64,000 nucleotides of DNA from positions 62,001 to 126,000 of the forward strand of contig CBFFRQ010000043.1 of NCBI GenBank assembly GCA_965644315.1, in the 5' to 3' direction. Of the stretch, positions 50,692 through 61,235 are shown piece by piece. How positions within the stretch are numbered: the first letter of the stretch is position 1; every line of letters starts with the position of its first letter. This DNA is from Caecitellus pseudoparvulus. Taxonomy: Eukaryota; Bigyra: Bicosoecida. A program made the translations under genes and the position numbers. The notes under the pieces were generated by a model. The model saw only the letters and a program-made list of their open reading frames with translations. It was not told the origin of the DNA and made no database searches.

Positions 50692-51043
50692 GGGGGCGGG
50701 GCTGAAGCGCAGTGCACGAGGTGAGTGTCATGGAGGACAGCAGGGCGTTGTGATTGGTGTGTTGGGCATCAATTTTGCGCAATCCGTGAGAATCTTCACA
50801 ATCCGACGTTGCATGACGATGGAATGAGTGAGAATTTTTCATAGCTTGGTGCAGAATGCAGGTTGATTCCTCTGCAGAGCAGCAAATCTATCCCCACCTG
50901 CCTGCAGTGTGCGATCTTTGTACCCAAGAAATTTGCCAGTCCCCCACACGCCCACAAGTGCGCGTTGACGCGCCTCTCTGCACCGGGATTGGCGTGCGCG
51001 CTGCTGCGGCAGATTGTGCTGCGAGGTGGGAGTCCAGGCCTCC
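50692..51043. promoter_or_regulatory. divergent intergenic region, no gene recognised
   Basis: 352 bases between SDR (-) and GT11 (+) starts. It is AT-richer at 50740-50850 (CAATCCGTGAGAATCTTCACAA). No gene or RNA is recognised. Confidence 0.35.
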
Positions 51044-52779
51044 ATGAGCCGCAATGCGAGCGTGTGCGTGGTTCACACGACTCGAGAGGCAGTGCTGCAA
51101 GAGCCAGTCAGTGCCAGTGACATCAAGTGTCTCCCTGGCGCGCTCGCGGATGACCTGCTTGCCGTGAGGCGCATCGGGGTGGCGATATGTGAGACAAGTA
51201 AAGTTGCGCATTTTCCGCACGTTTTCCGCATCACGCCCGGCCCGCCTGCTCACAGGCCTCTTGGGTGCTGGCATTGTGAGTGGCAGTGGAGTGAAACTAA
51301 TCGTTTCGCCATGCTGCTGAACTGGCACAAGTCCGCACTGCACTCCCCTTGCCGCAGGTAGCCGTATCTGGAGGCGTGCTGTTTGTGGGCGCAGGGTGGT
51401 GGCCCGTCCAGGCATTGGGGTGCGCTTGTGGCGCGGCCCTTGCGGCGCTGGGGGGTTGGTGGATGGTGGTGCCTGCTATGGAGCACCTTCTCACGATGCA
51501 GCAGCTTCCCTTCCACGCCGAGGCTGCGGACGGCAGCGCAGTGACTGCGCTGAAGCGCGACGGCCCGCTGGGCGGTCTGGAAGCCATCCACCACATCAAG
51601 GCGCACCTGACGAACCAGCTGGGCAACCACGTGTTTCAGTACATCTATGCGCGGTCTCTGGCCAAGGCTCTGGGGGTCTCCTTCTCCTCGCCTGCCCTGG
51701 GCGGGCCCTTTGCGGCGCTCCCGACTCACGTGGCGGCCGGCGCGGACGGGGCGCCTGACCACGCATTTGCCAAGCACTTGCTGGACCGGCCCATGAACGT
51801 GTGGATGCAGGACACGGGCCTGTACACGGGCGCTGCGTGGGACGAGGTGGTGGGGTGGTTGGCCGACACCGCCGACGCCACCACGCGGGATGTGCAGGCG
51901 TCCCTGCCGCAGCTGGGCGCCAGTGACATCGTCGCACACGTGCGCCTGGGCGACATCGTCTCGGGCATGCACGCTTCCTACCGCCCCCTGCCCTTTCTGT
52001 ACTACAGGGAGGCTGTGCGCGCCGTCATCGCGGCACAGGGCGGCGCGATGCCCAACCAGGTGCTGCTCGTCACGAACGAGCCGGGACACGCGATCGCCCA
52101 GCAATTGCGCAGCAGCCTGGCCGCCTGGCTGGCAACCGAGTGTCCCATTAATGGCACCGCCTCACCCACCGTGAGCGTATACAGCCACAGCATGCTGGGC
52201 GACTTTGCCCTCATGCAGCGGGCGCCCAACCTCGTCCTGTCCGTGTCCACGTTCTCCTGGTGGGCGGGCGTCCTGGGCACCGGGCGCATTGTCATGCCCC
52301 TGCACGGCAACGCCTGGCCTGCCGCCGCCTCCCCCGCCTTCAGCCGTCGCCCCCTCAGCTCAGGCACGCTGGCCGTGCCTACTTCCACGTCGCTCTGGGC
52401 AGCCTGTCTGCAGGAAGACATCCTGCAGGGCGCTGCCCTGGCGTGGGGGGCCTCTGCCGTTCATGCCGCTGCGGCCACTGGTCTGGCCCAGGGAGCAGTG
52501 GAGAGGGCCCAGGCCCTGCCGCCAGCACCGGGCCTGTCGTGGGAGGTGCTGGGGAGTCCGGAGGAGCCTGACCAGGCAGGGGTAGGTGCGGCTGGCGAGG
52601 CTGCGCCGAGCACGAACAACCACGCGGTGTTCCGACTGGACCACGAGGCGCGCGGCGCCAAGCAGTGCCTTCTGCTGCCTCCGAGCATGGGCCACCGGGT
52701 GTCGTACATTGCTCTGCATTTGGGGCGGTGGGGCGGCGTCGCAGACATCCCCTCCCTCTTCGCGGGGGCGCCGTCCTGA
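51044..52779 (+). CDS. GT11-family (alpha-1,2-fucosyltransferase-like) type II membrane protein
   Basis: Exons 51044-51188, a 20-base microexon 51256-51275, and 51358-52779 join in phase to 528 residues. The main exon has no in-frame ATG before an upstream stop, so splicing is required. The microexon completes an N-terminal signal anchor after Arg-Arg: RRIGVAICLLGAGIVAVSGG, then a second hydrophobic stretch. GT11 motifs: LTNQLGNHVFQYIYARSLAKALG (compare GGLGNQMFQYA..), the nucleotide-sugar motif AHVRLGDIVSG (compare HVRRGDY) and VLSVSTFSWWAGVLG (compare STFSWWAAWL). This points to a Golgi fucosyltransferase acting on glycans; donor and acceptor are inferred from family only. A Cys-poor C-terminal extension of about 130 residues is extra. 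Confidence 0.72.
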
Positions 52780-52819
52780 GGGCGCTCCGCTGTGTGCACA
52801 ATGCAAGGCCGCCACCGCC

Positions 52820-53869
52820 TCACCCATCCGTCGCAGCCAGCGCCACGTCACCGTCCTCGTCCCCGCCACATCCGTCCCCCAGCAACACACACGTGGACGG
52901 GGGGGGCGGCAGCACCACCACTGCGTCTGGGTGTCGCTGCTGCCCCGCCGCCTTCCACTGCTGCCCCGCCACGAGGAACCTAGCAATGGCCCTGGACAGC
53001 TGCCGCATGGGGAACTGGCTGCCCAGCGCCGCGCCAGGCACGTGCAGGCGCCCCTCGTTCCACGCCCGCAGGACACTGTCCAGGGCCTGGGGCGTCACGT
53101 CTTTTGGCTGCAGGGTGGGCCAGGCGCAGGCATTGGCCGTGGGCGTGGTGCTGGGGCGCGCACTCTGCCTCACGCGGGCGCTGCAGCGGGCCTGGGCTGG
53201 GGCGGGGCCAACGTTGGCGTGGTGGTGGCTGCCCACCCACAGGTGTGGCGCATAGCTCGCAGAGTCTGCCACTTGGGGCAGGGCCTTGCAGATGGCGCGC
53301 ATGGCCAGTTCGTGGGCGGGGCTGGGCGGCTCTTCAGGTGGCAGAGCCAGCAACTCCATCTGGCTTTGAGTCACCTGCGCGAGCGGGGGCGGGACGCAGA
53401 GGTGCCATGGCGCGTGCAGGACACACAGCCCTTCTTGCGTACCCCGAACAAGTTGTCCATGAGTGTGTACGCGTTTCGCACGGCAGCCTCCCTGAGCTCG
53501 GAGCAAGTAATTGCGTGCAGCGCACGGCGAGCTCGACACGCCAGCGCAGCCAGCGCACCTCATGCTGTCCAGTGCCCCCACCTCGAACTGCAGGGACAGC
53601 AGGGCATTGCTGGAGAGGTCCAGACAGGCCACCAGTGCCCCCCCTCCCAAGCTTGCCGTGCTCTTGCCTGCACACGTCAGGATGGCCACGGCCCGAATTC
53701 CGCAGGGGCGCGGCAGGCACGTCTCCAGTCCCTCGGGCACAGCGCTTCGCTGGCCGAGGTGGCACTTGTACGACTTGTCCACTGGCTGCTTGGTGACATG
53801 CTGTGAGGGACTGCAGTCTGGGCTGCGGCAGCGCTTGGCGCCGCCCAGCGCGACACTGCGCGCGGCCAT
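52820..53869 (-). CDS. conserved-looking protein of unknown family
   Basis: Exons 53869-53559, 53491-53443 and 53374-52820 join in phase to 304 residues. The middle exon reads REAAVRNAYTLMDNLFG and continues helices on both sides (ALVACLDLSSNALLSLQFEVGALDSM before, TQSQMELLALPPEEPPSPAHELAMRAICKALPQVADS after). Other features: Cys-rich start (CRSPDCSPSQ, YKCHLGQR) and an amphipathic C-terminal helix (LDSVLRAWNEGRLHVP, MRQLSRAIARFLV). I recognise no family. The last 60 residues are low complexity. It lies between GT11 and AP-4 epsilon with gaps of about 40-60 bases. Confidence 0.5.
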   Translation of the reverse strand: MAARSVALGGAKRCRSPDCSPSQHVTKQPVDKSYKCHLGQRSAVPEGLETCLPRPCGIRAVAILTCAGKSTASLGGGALVACLDLSSNALLSLQFEVGALDSMRCAGCAGVSSSPCAARNYLLRAQGGCRAKRVHTHGQLVRGTQEGLCVLHAPWHLCVPPPLAQVTQSQMELLALPPEEPPSPAHELAMRAICKALPQVADSASYAPHLWVGSHHHANVGPAPAQARCSARVRQSARPSTTPTANACAWPTLQPKDVTPQALDSVLRAWNEGRLHVPGAALGSQFPMRQLSRAIARFLVAGQQWKAAGQQRHPDAVVVLPPPPSTCVLLGDGCGGDEDGDVALAATDG

Positions 53870-53926
53870 GCCTGGCTGCCAGCGCGAGCAGTCGCGTGAC
53901 CCAGCGCGCCGGCGTGCATTGGTGGA

Positions 53927-56900
53927 TCAGGCGAGGGAGGTGGACATCTCCGTCGCCACGGCGGCCGTGAACTCCTGGCTGCCCGTTTTGATGGTGAGGG
54001 TGACACTGCGCCCCGCCGCGTTCAGCGCCGAGTGCACCAGCACCATCTGCTGCGTGCCCATGACGGTGCTGGCGGCGATTTCCTCGTTGTTGGCGGGGAT
54101 GGAGTCCACGTGCCCCAGGCCACACCGCTCCTGCACCATGCTGGCATAGGTGGACAGGTCGGCCGCGCCACACGGCACGCTGCCGCTGCCCTGTGCCGTG
54201 AACACCGCCCCCGTCCAGTGCCCGCCAAAGCCCGCTGTGTCCAGGCCGGCGGGGCGCAGCGTGTCGGACACACGCAGAGGCACGCTGCCGGAGCACGCCA
54301 GGCCGCCGGAGCTGGACAGGCTCAGGGAGCCTGCCGCCGGCACGCCTGCGATGTGCAGCGTGATGGCGAAGGCAGCGGGGGCGCCGGGGGTCACACTCGC
54401 AAAGGTGACGCTGGTGCCAGACACCTTCCCTCCAGCCCCTGCCGTGAGTGTGGCTGCCAGGTGTGCAGGGGGCGCTGCCGTGACGGTGACGTTGGACGCC
54501 GCAGTGTCCACGGCCACCCACCCCACGAGGACGATGGCAGTGGGCGTCTTCCACTTGGCGCCCACGATGCGCCCGGACCCCCCCGTCGCCCAGGTGTCCA
54601 CACCACTGGCGGGGACCCGGCTGCCCTCGCCCTCCGCCACCAGGCCTGCCAGCTCAGCCGGCACGTCGAACGAGGCGGTGGCTGCAGCAGGGGCTGGCGC
54701 AGGGGCGGCACCGCCCCCTCCGAACAAGTCATCCAGGTCGCCGCCGCCGCCGCCTGCAGCGGCCGGCGCTGGGGCTGGAGCAGGGGACCCCACGTCCATG
54801 CCACCGAACATGTCATCCAGTCCCCCTGCTGCAGGTGCAGGTGCGGGAGCAGGGGCTGGCGCCGGGGCGGGGGCTGCCGCCTTGCCCTGGCGGCGCAGAC
54901 GGGCCCGCTCACGCGCAGTGAGGCCGGCGCCGGGGGAGGAGGCCGCCCCCACGCCGCCAAAGAGGCTGGCGGCGAGCTTCTCCTTCTCAGTCAGCTCGCG
55001 GGGCTTGGGCGCAGGTGCCGGCACGGGGGCAGGCTTGGGCTTGGGCTTGGCGGCTGCAGGCTTGGGGCTGGGCGAGCTGCCGCCGCCGCCGCCGCTGGAC
55101 CCTTTGCTGAACATGGCCCGGTGACGCTCTGCAGCGGAGAGGGAGGGGCCGGGGCTGGCTGGCGCCGGCGCCGGCGCGGCGGGCTGCTGCAGCCCCCCCG
55201 ATCCCCACGGCCCCGCCATGCTGGAGAAGTCCAGGGCAGCGGGGGCGGGTGCCGAGGCACCTGTGCCAGCTGCGGCAGTGGCGCCACCGCCCGACCCCCC
55301 GCCCATGAAGTCCAGGCCCGACGTGCCAGGCATGGTGGAGGCGTCTTGGTCCTCGTACGCCTCGAAGCGCAGGCCCAGTCCTGCTGCGCCCTTGCCTGGA
55401 CCTGTGGAGGAGGTGGTGCGGGCCTCAGGGGGGACCCAGTCCTTGGCGCCGGCGGCCAGCGCCTCAGACACCAGGTCGTCCAGAAAGGTCAGGCTGGCGT
55501 CTGGGCCGATGTCCTCGGACGACGCGTCCACGGGCAGCACGGCGCGCATGGTCTCCAGGCGCTCGGCGGGGATGATGATGGCTGAGCCAGTGGCGGGGGG
55601 CGCGCCGCTGGCCCCGGGCACTGGCAGGCCTGCTAGGCGCAGCAGCTCGCAGCAGCGGTGCGCCATGGACGCGTCTCGCGAGGCAGCGAACTGTGTCACC
55701 AAGTCGGCTGCAGCCGGCACCAGCTGGCCCAGCTGGGCAGCCAGCTTGGCCGTGGCGCCCAGAGCGTACCCGCGCGTGAGGGAGTCCATGTGGGCACGGC
55801 CAGCCAGCTGCGCGACGGCCTTGGCGACGTCTTGCAGCGCCATGGACTCGGCCAGGTAGCCGTACTCGCCCAGCACCCAGAACATGGCCTGCAGGAGCGT
55901 GTCGGGGAGGGCGGGCTTCTCCACCAGCTCCAGGAACGCCTCCACCGCCTCGATGCGCAGCTCCTTGTCGGCCTCCTCGTCCTCGTCCCCCGCTCCCTCC
56001 CCCACCAGGCGGATGATGCCGTTGGCGGCGTCGCCCTTGACCAGGTCCTCCCCCGCCACCATGACCTTGATCATGGTCTCAATGTACCAGGAGTTGGAGG
56101 GCGCGAAGCGCTCCGCTGCCTGGGCGATGCGCGCCACCAGGTCCCCCCGCAGGAAGCGGTCCTGCGCCGCGTTCAAGTGCTCCAGCAGCTTCTGCGTGAT
56201 GACCTGCACGTTCACGGGGTTGATCATGCGGTACAGCAGGTCCAGCGTCTTGCGCTTGAGCGTCTCGTCGGGGTCCTCCAGGCACTCGATGACGGCCATC
56301 TGGTGGTCTGCCGCGTACTTGGGGTGGTCCCGCACGATGCTGGCCAGGCCCGTGATGCCCAAGTACTTCAAGTTGTGGTTGTCCGACGTGATGAAGCGCG
56401 CGATGGATGCGGCGGCGGCGTCCAGCAGGTTGGAGTTGGGGTAGATGCTGGTGACGGTGCGCACAGCCTCGTACATGATGGCGTAGCCGACGTTGATGCC
56501 GGTGTCTGCGCGGCGCATGACATCCAGCAACACCTCGTACATGTTCTCCGAGGCGGCCTTGTCGGCGCGGCCCAGCATGGCCAGCACCCGCAGGAGGTCC
56601 AGCTGGATCCACGGCGCGGGGATGCGGTGGTAGTCGAACTCTGCCGGCAGGCGGTGCTCCGTGATCTGCTTCAGGATGCTGACGAAGGAGGGCACGAGGT
56701 CCTTGAAGGGGGCGGGGTCCTCCCGCACCAAGTCGTGGAACACGTGCAGGGACGCGCCCATGACGGCGGGGTCCTTGTCGCACAGCACGCGCCTGAACTT
56801 CTCGTGCAGGCTGCGGGTGGCCTCGGGGTCCAGCTGCTGGAAGCGGTGCAGCACCATCACCGCCTTCTTCCGCACGATGCTCTGGTCGGACTCCAGCAGC

Positions 56901-57525
56901 TTCTCCACCAGCGGCTGCACCGCCGGCACCATGTCCACCGTCAGCAACTTGGCCGCTGCGATGAGGCCGGCGCACTGCTCCAGCACGTTGGCGCTCTGCA
57001 GGTCCTTCTGCAGCCGGTTCACCAGCATGATGCGCAGGTCGTTGTCGGGGCCCAGGCACAGGGAGGCGGTCAAGTACCCCACACGCTTCTGCAGCAGGTC
57101 CGTGCTGGTGCACATCTCCACCGCCTTGACGTAGCCAAAGGACGCGTCGTGCCCCAGCATCTCCACGTAGATCATGCGGATGAGGAACTCCATCAGCTTC
57201 TTCTGCGAAGGAGAGGGGGGACGGCGAGCGTGGCGTGGTGCGCCAGGCTCCTCTGCACTGCCCGCCACTACGCACCCCTGTCAGGCCCCGCTCGCTGACC
57301 TTGGCCTTGAGCTTCTTGATCTCAATCAAGATGATGCGGTCCTCCTCCTGCGGCGCCGAAGGGCAGGGCCGTGTCGCCACGTGGATTTGGCGTGCAGGAC
57401 GGCGCCTGCTGCACTGCACCTGCCCAGCGCGCAGACACACATGCCCTCCTCACCTGCTTCGTCTTGGACTCGCCGATCGCCTTGACGAGCTCGAAGAACT
57501 CGGCACTCAGCTTTGATCCTGCCAT
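53927..57525 (-). CDS. AP4E1: AP-4 complex subunit epsilon
   Basis: Exons 57525-57454, 57347-57276 and 57202-53927 join in phase 0 to 1139 residues, the usual length (human 1137). The start MAGSKLSAEFFELVKAIGES matches the epsilon N-terminus, followed by EEDRIILIEIKKLKAKV. Adaptin trunk motifs are strong: LIRMIYVEMLGHDASFGYVKA, RKKAVMVLHRF, FVSILKQITEHRLP, LKYLGITGLASIVRDHP, DETLKRKTLDLLYRM and NSWYIETMIKVM. From about 620 to 880 lies an Ala/Gly/Pro-rich hinge with repeated PAPAPAPAP. The last 240 residues form a beta-rich ear (WVAVDTAASNVTVT, VLVHSALNAAGRSVTLTIKTG). AP-4 sorts cargo at the trans-Golgi independent of clathrin. Confidence 0.93.
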
Positions 57526-57979
57526 GGTGCCTGACGTTGGACGCTCTGCCTGCCCTCAACGCGCAATGCCACCCTGGCCTGCGGAATTGCTGTGCCCTGC
57601 ACGGAAGCCAGCGCCTGCTCGGCCCAACGCAAGGTGCCTGGCGCAGAGCTGGGTGACGTGGGTTTAAGTGCTGGCTTATGTTTTGTACGCGATTTGTGCA
57701 GTTCCGTCGTTTGGGCTGGTGCTGCCTCCTGCTGACCTGCAGAGCGAGCGTCCTTGTGCTCAAATGCGGAGAGACAGCCCCGCACGGCGCATCGCCGGCA
57801 AATTCAAGAATACCTGCCGCATGGACGGCCAAGCAAGAAGCCCCCCTTTCCAACCCACCCCACACACCAGTGGAACCCCGCCGCTCACGTACAGCTGGCT
57901 GAGTGGCAGCTGCTGGTCATCGCTTGCGACGGGCACACTCTGAGCTGGGCACGAGCGGCAGGGCTGCTCCCCCCCAGCC
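57526..57979. promoter_or_regulatory. divergent intergenic region, no gene recognised
   Basis: 454 bases between AP-4 epsilon (-) and the acylated ankyrin gene (+). The stretch 57640-57720 is AT-richer (GGTTTAAGTGCTGGCTTATG) than elsewhere. Minor open frames have no protein-like character. Confidence 0.35.
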
Positions 57980-59593
57980 ATGGGCTGTGGGCTGAGCAAG
58001 GAGGAGGTGCGTGCTGCAGCCACATGGCTCGCACCTTGCGTGCCTGCAGCTTCGCAGTCCGCCCTGCCCTGCGCATTTGGCTGTGATGCTTGGGCTGAAA
58101 CGCTCCAGTGAGCACCCCACCTCCCGCTCGCGCCACCACAGGCTGCCCTGTTTGATAGTGACATTGAAGTCGTGCGGGATGCCATCCACCTCGTGTCTGA
58201 CATTGACATTCGGCGCACGAGGGGAGCTCCTGTGACGCCACTGCTGCAGGCCGTGCAGGAGGGGTGGCGTGAGCACGCCACCCTCTTCATTCGTAACGGC
58301 GCGCATGTCAACATTGCCCCTGGCCCGGACGGCGTCACGCCCCTGCACGCGGCGTGTGCCAGTGCCATGCGTGGCATCGTCGCCCTCATGCTGCGAGGCT
58401 GCCCCAACGCGGACGTGCGGGATGCACACGGCCGCACGCCACTGCACTACGCTGTGGCGCAGCGGAATCCAGGCGATGGCCGCGTGCAGGCATGCCTGGA
58501 GGCGGGCGCCGACCCCACCCTGCACGACGACGACGGACGCAACGCCCTGCACCTGCTCAAGGCGCCTGAATTCGTCGCCTGGCTGGTGCAGCTGGGCTGT
58601 GAGCCGATGCTGGAGGACTCGCACGGCAACTTGCCTCTGCACCTGGCCCTGGCGGAGGAGGATGCCGTGGGCATGGTGCAGGAGCTGCTGGCAGCGGGCG
58701 CCCACCCCGATGCCCTGGACGGCAGTGGACAGACGGCGCTGCACATCTGCGCCTGCAAAGGCTGGGCGGGGGCAGCCGTGGAGCTGCTTGCGGCGGGCGC
58801 GCTGCCTGATGCAGAGGACGCGACGGGGCAGCCTGTCATCTTCCTCGCAGCTGCCCACGGCCACACAGAGGTCGTGCAGGCCCTGCTGGTGGCCAGGGCT
58901 GACGTGGACGGCGCAGACGAGCAGGGCGTCACGCCGCTCATGGCGGCACTGCGGGCGGGCCACGAGGCATGTGCCAGGGCTCTTGTGGACAACGGCGCGG
59001 ACGTGGAGGCGGCTGACGTGAAGGGCATGACGGTGGCCCGCTACGCCACCAAGGCCGGCCTGCAGTCTGTCCTGCTGCGTGCCCCCAGCCGGGTGGGCAA
59101 GCGCTCCCTCATGGCCTCTAGTAAACTCGTCGCCAACGCCAGTGGCATGTGGACCATGTCCCGCGGCCCTCAGCACTGGTCCACCCTGGGCACCAGCAGC
59201 TCCGCCCTGCACTCCCCCGTGCACGACGTCGCCTCCGCCGCCTCTCCCCGCCTGCCTGTGGCGTCCGCAGTCGCAGACCCTGCCCAGGCAACCACCAGCC
59301 CCGCTGCAGGGCCCCCCGCCACACACAAGCTTCGCACCAGCAGCGGCTGGCTCCTGGACGTGCAACCAGCGGCAGTGCTGCCAGCCGAGGCGGGTGCCGC
59401 CGCGGGGAGCACTGGCCAGAGCGAGCTGCGGGGAGCGGAGGCCGCCTCGGCGCCTCTCCGTGCGGCGCCTGCCGACAGCTCCGGCCCGCCTGGTGACGGG
59501 CCAGACCACAGTGCCGCGCAGGAGCCTCAGTGGAAGATGTCTGGCCTGCGCAGCGAGTCCCTGGACACCGACTCAAGCTCCCTCACGGACTGA
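57980..59593 (+). CDS. N-terminally acylated ankyrin-repeat protein
   Basis: Exon 57980-58006 encodes just MGCGLSKEE; exon 58142-59593 continues in phase 0 (AALFDSDIEVVRDAIHLV), giving 492 residues. MGCGLSK has Gly2, Cys3 and Ser6, a dual myristoylation/palmitoylation signal like that of Src-type or plant acylated proteins. Residues 30-300 hold about eight ankyrin repeats (GVTPLHAACASAMRGIVALML, GRTPLHYAVAQRNPGD, HGNLPLHLALAEEDAVGMVQEL, GQTALHICACKGWAGAAVELL, GVTPLMAALRAGHEACARAL). A Ser/Ala/Pro-rich tail of about 190 residues follows. The tiny first exon is dedicated to the lipid signal. Probably a plasma-membrane adaptor. Confidence 0.85.
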
Positions 59594-59610
59594 GGGGGGC
59601 CGCCCCCCTC

Positions 59611-61098
59611 TCAGGCAGGCGCAGTTGCCTCGCTGGCGTCCGCCCCTGCCGCAGCCCTGAGCTGGGAGCTGGACACGTCACTGGCAAAGAGCTCCTGGGG
59701 GATGGGCACGAAAAGGTCCGCGAGGGGGGGCGGCACCTCCAGGTCCTGCAGCGCCAGGAAGCGGCCTGTGCCGCCCGCTGCGTCCGCCCGCCGCCCCGCC
59801 ACGAGGAAGCGGGTGCCGGCGTGCAGCAGGCCGCCCAGCGCCACCAGCATGCCCGCTTCCCCGCCTGCGTAGTACTTGCCCTGCAGCAGGCGCGCCGCCG
59901 TGTCCATGCCCAGGACGAAGTAGCTGCCGGGGAGCAAGGCGGCCTTCTGGGCGAACAGGGGTGCGTCTGTCACCAGCACTGCCTGTGGCTCGCCCGACCT
60001 GTGGGCATGCCCAGAGGGCCACTGCGGCGGCGTCGGGCTGGCCTCATGGCCGGGCAGGGCGCACCCCGTGAACTGCTCCACGCGCCGTGCCACCTCGGCC
60101 TCGGCCAGGGGCGGCTTGTCCACGTTTGTGGCTGACATCTCGAAGACTGCCAGCCCAGAGAAGGGCACAGGGAAGGCGTCCGTGTCGTCGCCAGTCGCGA
60201 CCTGCACGGCAGCTTGCAGCATGGCCTCGTGGCCGCTGTGCAGGGGGTTGAAGCTGCCCGGGAGGATGAGGGAGCCGGCTGGGATGTGCGGGTTCACCAT
60301 GGTGCCCGTGCCGTCCACGCCGGGCGTGAACAGCATGCTGCCCACGCCAGCGTCGCCCTGCAGCAGCAGGGGCAGGGACTCCACCGCTGCAAGCACCTCC
60401 TCCGCCACCTGGCCTTGCTCTGGCAAGCCAGACACGTCTCGCGCACCGGCAGCAGATGTGCACAGGTGCATGTCCACTTCGCAGCACGTGCGCTGGAGCC
60501 AGGAGGCTGCGCCGTCGTCAGGGACCAAGAGGGAGTCGGCCAGCAGGGCCAGCGCCAGTGCAGACGTCACAGCATCCTCCTCGGCACGGTCCGCTGGTGC
60601 TAAATGCACGGCCAGAGATCGCACGCCACGATCGCTTGCAGTCGCAATGAAAGCACGGTGGGGCCCCTGCTTGCCTGGTGCCGCCAGGGACGCCGTGATG
60701 CCCACTCCACACAGCAGTGGCAAGTCTTGAAACGCCGCTGAAACGGGACCAACCGCTCCTCGCTCAGCCAGGCCCAGCTCCTTGGCTTTGTCCAAGCTGC
60801 TCTGGGCCAGCTTCAGCGCCATTGCTTGACTGCAGTATGTTTTGGCGCTGCTGCCGGTCCAAGCAGCTGTCGCGGCACGCGCGTAGGGCGCATGTGCGGC
60901 GAGCACTGTGTTGGACGCGCCTGGCGTGCCCAGCAGCAGCGGTATGGCCTGCGTCCCGCCTCCTGCAGCCGCGACGACAACTCGCGGACCACGGGCATCT
61001 GCTTTGAATGCCATGTGCAGAGTGGAAGCGAGCACCTTGCCCGCAGAGGTGGCGCCACAGGCGGCGGACCCGCCGGCGGCAGCTGCTGCACACGCCAT
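59611..61098 (-). CDS. CinA-like / nucleotidylyltransferase fusion
   Basis: Single exon, 495 residues. The N-terminal half looks like the CinA C-terminal (PncC-type) fold, with TSAGKVLASTLHMAF, GGGTQAIPLLLGTPGASNTVL, LALALLADSLLVP; the assignment there is weaker. The C-terminal half is clearly a nucleotidylyltransferase of the HxGH superfamily: LILPGSFNPLHSGHEAML, ATNVDKPPL (phosphate loop), FVLGMDTAARLLQGKYY and the terminal SDVSSSQLRAA. CinA-type PncC proteins deamidate NMN; NMNAT-type enzymes make NAD or NaAD. The fusion resembles plant nucleotidylyltransferase proteins such as At2g01220. A role in pyridine-nucleotide salvage or repair is an inference. It is convergent with the ankyrin gene (17 bases between stops). 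Confidence 0.7.
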   Translation of the reverse strand: MACAAAAAGGSAACGATSAGKVLASTLHMAFKADARGPRVVVAAAGGGTQAIPLLLGTPGASNTVLAAHAPYARAATAAWTGSSAKTYCSQAMALKLAQSSLDKAKELGLAERGAVGPVSAAFQDLPLLCGVGITASLAAPGKQGPHRAFIATASDRGVRSLAVHLAPADRAEEDAVTSALALALLADSLLVPDDGAASWLQRTCCEVDMHLCTSAAGARDVSGLPEQGQVAEEVLAAVESLPLLLQGDAGVGSMLFTPGVDGTGTMVNPHIPAGSLILPGSFNPLHSGHEAMLQAAVQVATGDDTDAFPVPFSGLAVFEMSATNVDKPPLAEAEVARRVEQFTGCALPGHEASPTPPQWPSGHAHRSGEPQAVLVTDAPLFAQKAALLPGSYFVLGMDTAARLLQGKYYAGGEAGMLVALGGLLHAGTRFLVAGRRADAAGGTGRFLALQDLEVPPPLADLFVPIPQELFASDVSSSQLRAAAGADASEATAPA

Positions 61099-61235
61099 GC
61101 TTCAAGTGGCCAGCGCTTCCCTTGCACACAGAACGACCTTGCACAGCACCGCAGCAGGTTGTTGCGGGAACATGTGTACGGTGTATTTTGAATTGACCCC
61201 GCACACCGGGGTGCCAGGGTGCGGAGTGCGCCACC

